64,000 nt of DNA from assembly GCF_007989085.1 (NCBI RefSeq), contig NZ_BJVJ01000011.1, positions 40,047 to 104,046 on the forward strand, written 5' to 3'. Origin of the DNA: Pseudonocardia sulfidoxydans NBRC 16205. GTDB taxonomy: Bacteria > Actinomycetota > Actinomycetes > Mycobacteriales > Pseudonocardiaceae. This document shows positions 63,398-64,000 of the stretch, piece after piece; the first letter of the stretch is position 1; each line of letters starts with the position of its first letter. Below the pieces are notes generated by a model that made no database searches, was not told the DNA's origin, and saw only the letters and a program-made list of their open reading frames with translations. Both the position numbers and the translations under genes were made by a program.

Positions 63398-64000
63398 CCG
63401 TCCTCGCCGCCGCCACCGCCGCCGCCCTGGTGACAGCCGGCCTCGCCCCCGCGGTCACCACCCCCGACGACCCGTCGACCTGCCCCACCCCCACCGCGGT
63501 TACCGCCCCCGCCTGCGCCGGCAACTCCTCGGCAGGCGCCGGCAGCGCCACCGTCCCCGGCGCCGTCGCGTGCCCCGGCACCGCGATCGTCACGAAACGG
63601 CCCTACTTCCAGAAAGCCGACTGGCTCTGGGACCCCATCCCCGACAGCGCGACGCTCGACCCCCAGTCGTCGGCGATGGCCAAGGAACTCTCCTCCGGCG
63701 ACCACATCCTCAACACCGGCGACTTCGGCGTCGCCCTCGTCGACCCCGACGACATCCCCGACGACGCACCCCGCTCCGCCGTGCCCGTCTCCGAGAACTG
63801 GGGACCCGACCCGCTCGCCGGCCTGCAGGTGCCCGTCCCGCCCGACCTCACGATCCCGCCGGGCTCCGACGGCCACGTCGCCATCGCCGACGAGAAGAAC
63901 AACACCGTCGTCAACCTGTGGGTCACCAAGAAGTCCGGCGACGGGCTACGCGCCAACTGGGGTGCCGCCGTCCCCTACGACGGCGACGGCCGCGAACACA
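63388..64000 (+). CDS. Secreted protein, unknown function, cut at right edge
   Basis: At least 204 codons, running off the window. The N-terminus MGLTVLAAATAAALVTAGLA is a short hydrophobic signal-like segment with little positive charge, followed by PAVTTPDDPST and a Cys/Pro/Thr-rich linker with cysteines CPTP..APACAG...ACPG. The mature part includes RPYFQKADWLWDPIPDS, SSGDHILNTGDFGVALVDP and VAIADEKNNTVVNLWVTKKS, which reads as a secreted or wall-bound globular domain. GGAGGTG lies six bases before the ATG. I do not recognise the family; a phage-like or virulence-type assignment would be a guess. Confidence 0.65.
   Translation, partial: MGLTVLAAATAAALVTAGLAPAVTTPDDPSTCPTPTAVTAPACAGNSSAGAGSATVPGAVACPGTAIVTKRPYFQKADWLWDPIPDSATLDPQSSAMAKELSSGDHILNTGDFGVALVDPDDIPDDAPRSAVPVSENWGPDPLAGLQVPVPPDLTIPPGSDGHVAIADEKNNTVVNLWVTKKSGDGLRANWGAAVPYDGDGREH

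Overview
The window is about 70% G+C or higher, with GTG and TTG starts, tightly overlapping genes and many starts placed 6-8 nt after a -10-like hexamer (probable leaderless mRNAs). Gene content (tig-clpP1-clpP2-clpX, gltBD, a mycofactocin-type SDR, a Ddn-like deazaflavin enzyme, many family III CoA-transferases) points to an actinobacterial chromosome, most likely Pseudonocardiaceae (Pseudonocardia-like). That taxon is inferred from gene content, not tested.

Layout. 0-4.4 kb: edge of a C39-like protease, a PPOX flavoenzyme, a DUF6457 protein, an OFA-type MFS carrier with a 44-residue partner, and a divergent CoA-transferase, suggesting formate/oxalate-type chemistry. 4.6-9.1 kb: the proteostasis block clpX-clpP2-clpP1-tig. 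9.3-12.7 kb: a stress block with CsbD, an ECF sigma factor, a protein joining a zinc anti-sigma motif to an Asp23-like region, two further Asp23-like proteins, and an FhuF-like iron-sulfur protein. 13.2-19.2 kb: gltB-gltD. 19.2-26.6 kb: small enzymes, two decayed transporter genes, a Mct-like CoA-transferase, an ABC1 kinase, a lipoprotein and an LspA-like protein. 26.6-32 kb: two thiolase/DUF35 pairs facing apart, then a cyclase and a zinc alcohol dehydrogenase. 32.2-33.8 kb: GNAT, an IF-1 paralog and HdeD. 34-47 kb: a catabolic island with a complete Liv-type ABC importer followed by BVMO, alpha/beta hydrolase and SDR on one strand, and GntR, CoA-transferase, two acyl-CoA dehydrogenases and enoyl-CoA hydratase on the other. 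47-64 kb: mixed small genes, tRNA-Gly(UCC), tRNA-Pro(UGG), an auxiliary-type trpS with a Trp leader peptide, an AraC/MFS pair, DUF899 with a second ECF sigma factor, Nei-rpiB, and a secreted protein running off the right edge.

How parts work together. The catabolic island reads as uptake of a branched or cyclic substrate, oxidation of alcohol to ketone (SDR), oxygen insertion to an ester or lactone (BVMO), hydrolysis, CoA transfer and beta-oxidation. Operator-like palindromes beside the 42.1 kb GntR gene sit at both divergent transcripts.

The least expected structure is a set of short palindromic elements at gene 3' ends: a 63-bp family (four copies in both orientations plus a diverged relative), a 40-bp family (four copies) and a third family (three tandem units plus one). 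Every convergent gene pair separated by more than 40 bp contains a long palindrome, and arm differences between copies are compensated. The second strong signal is an apparent Trp-codon attenuator ahead of trpS.
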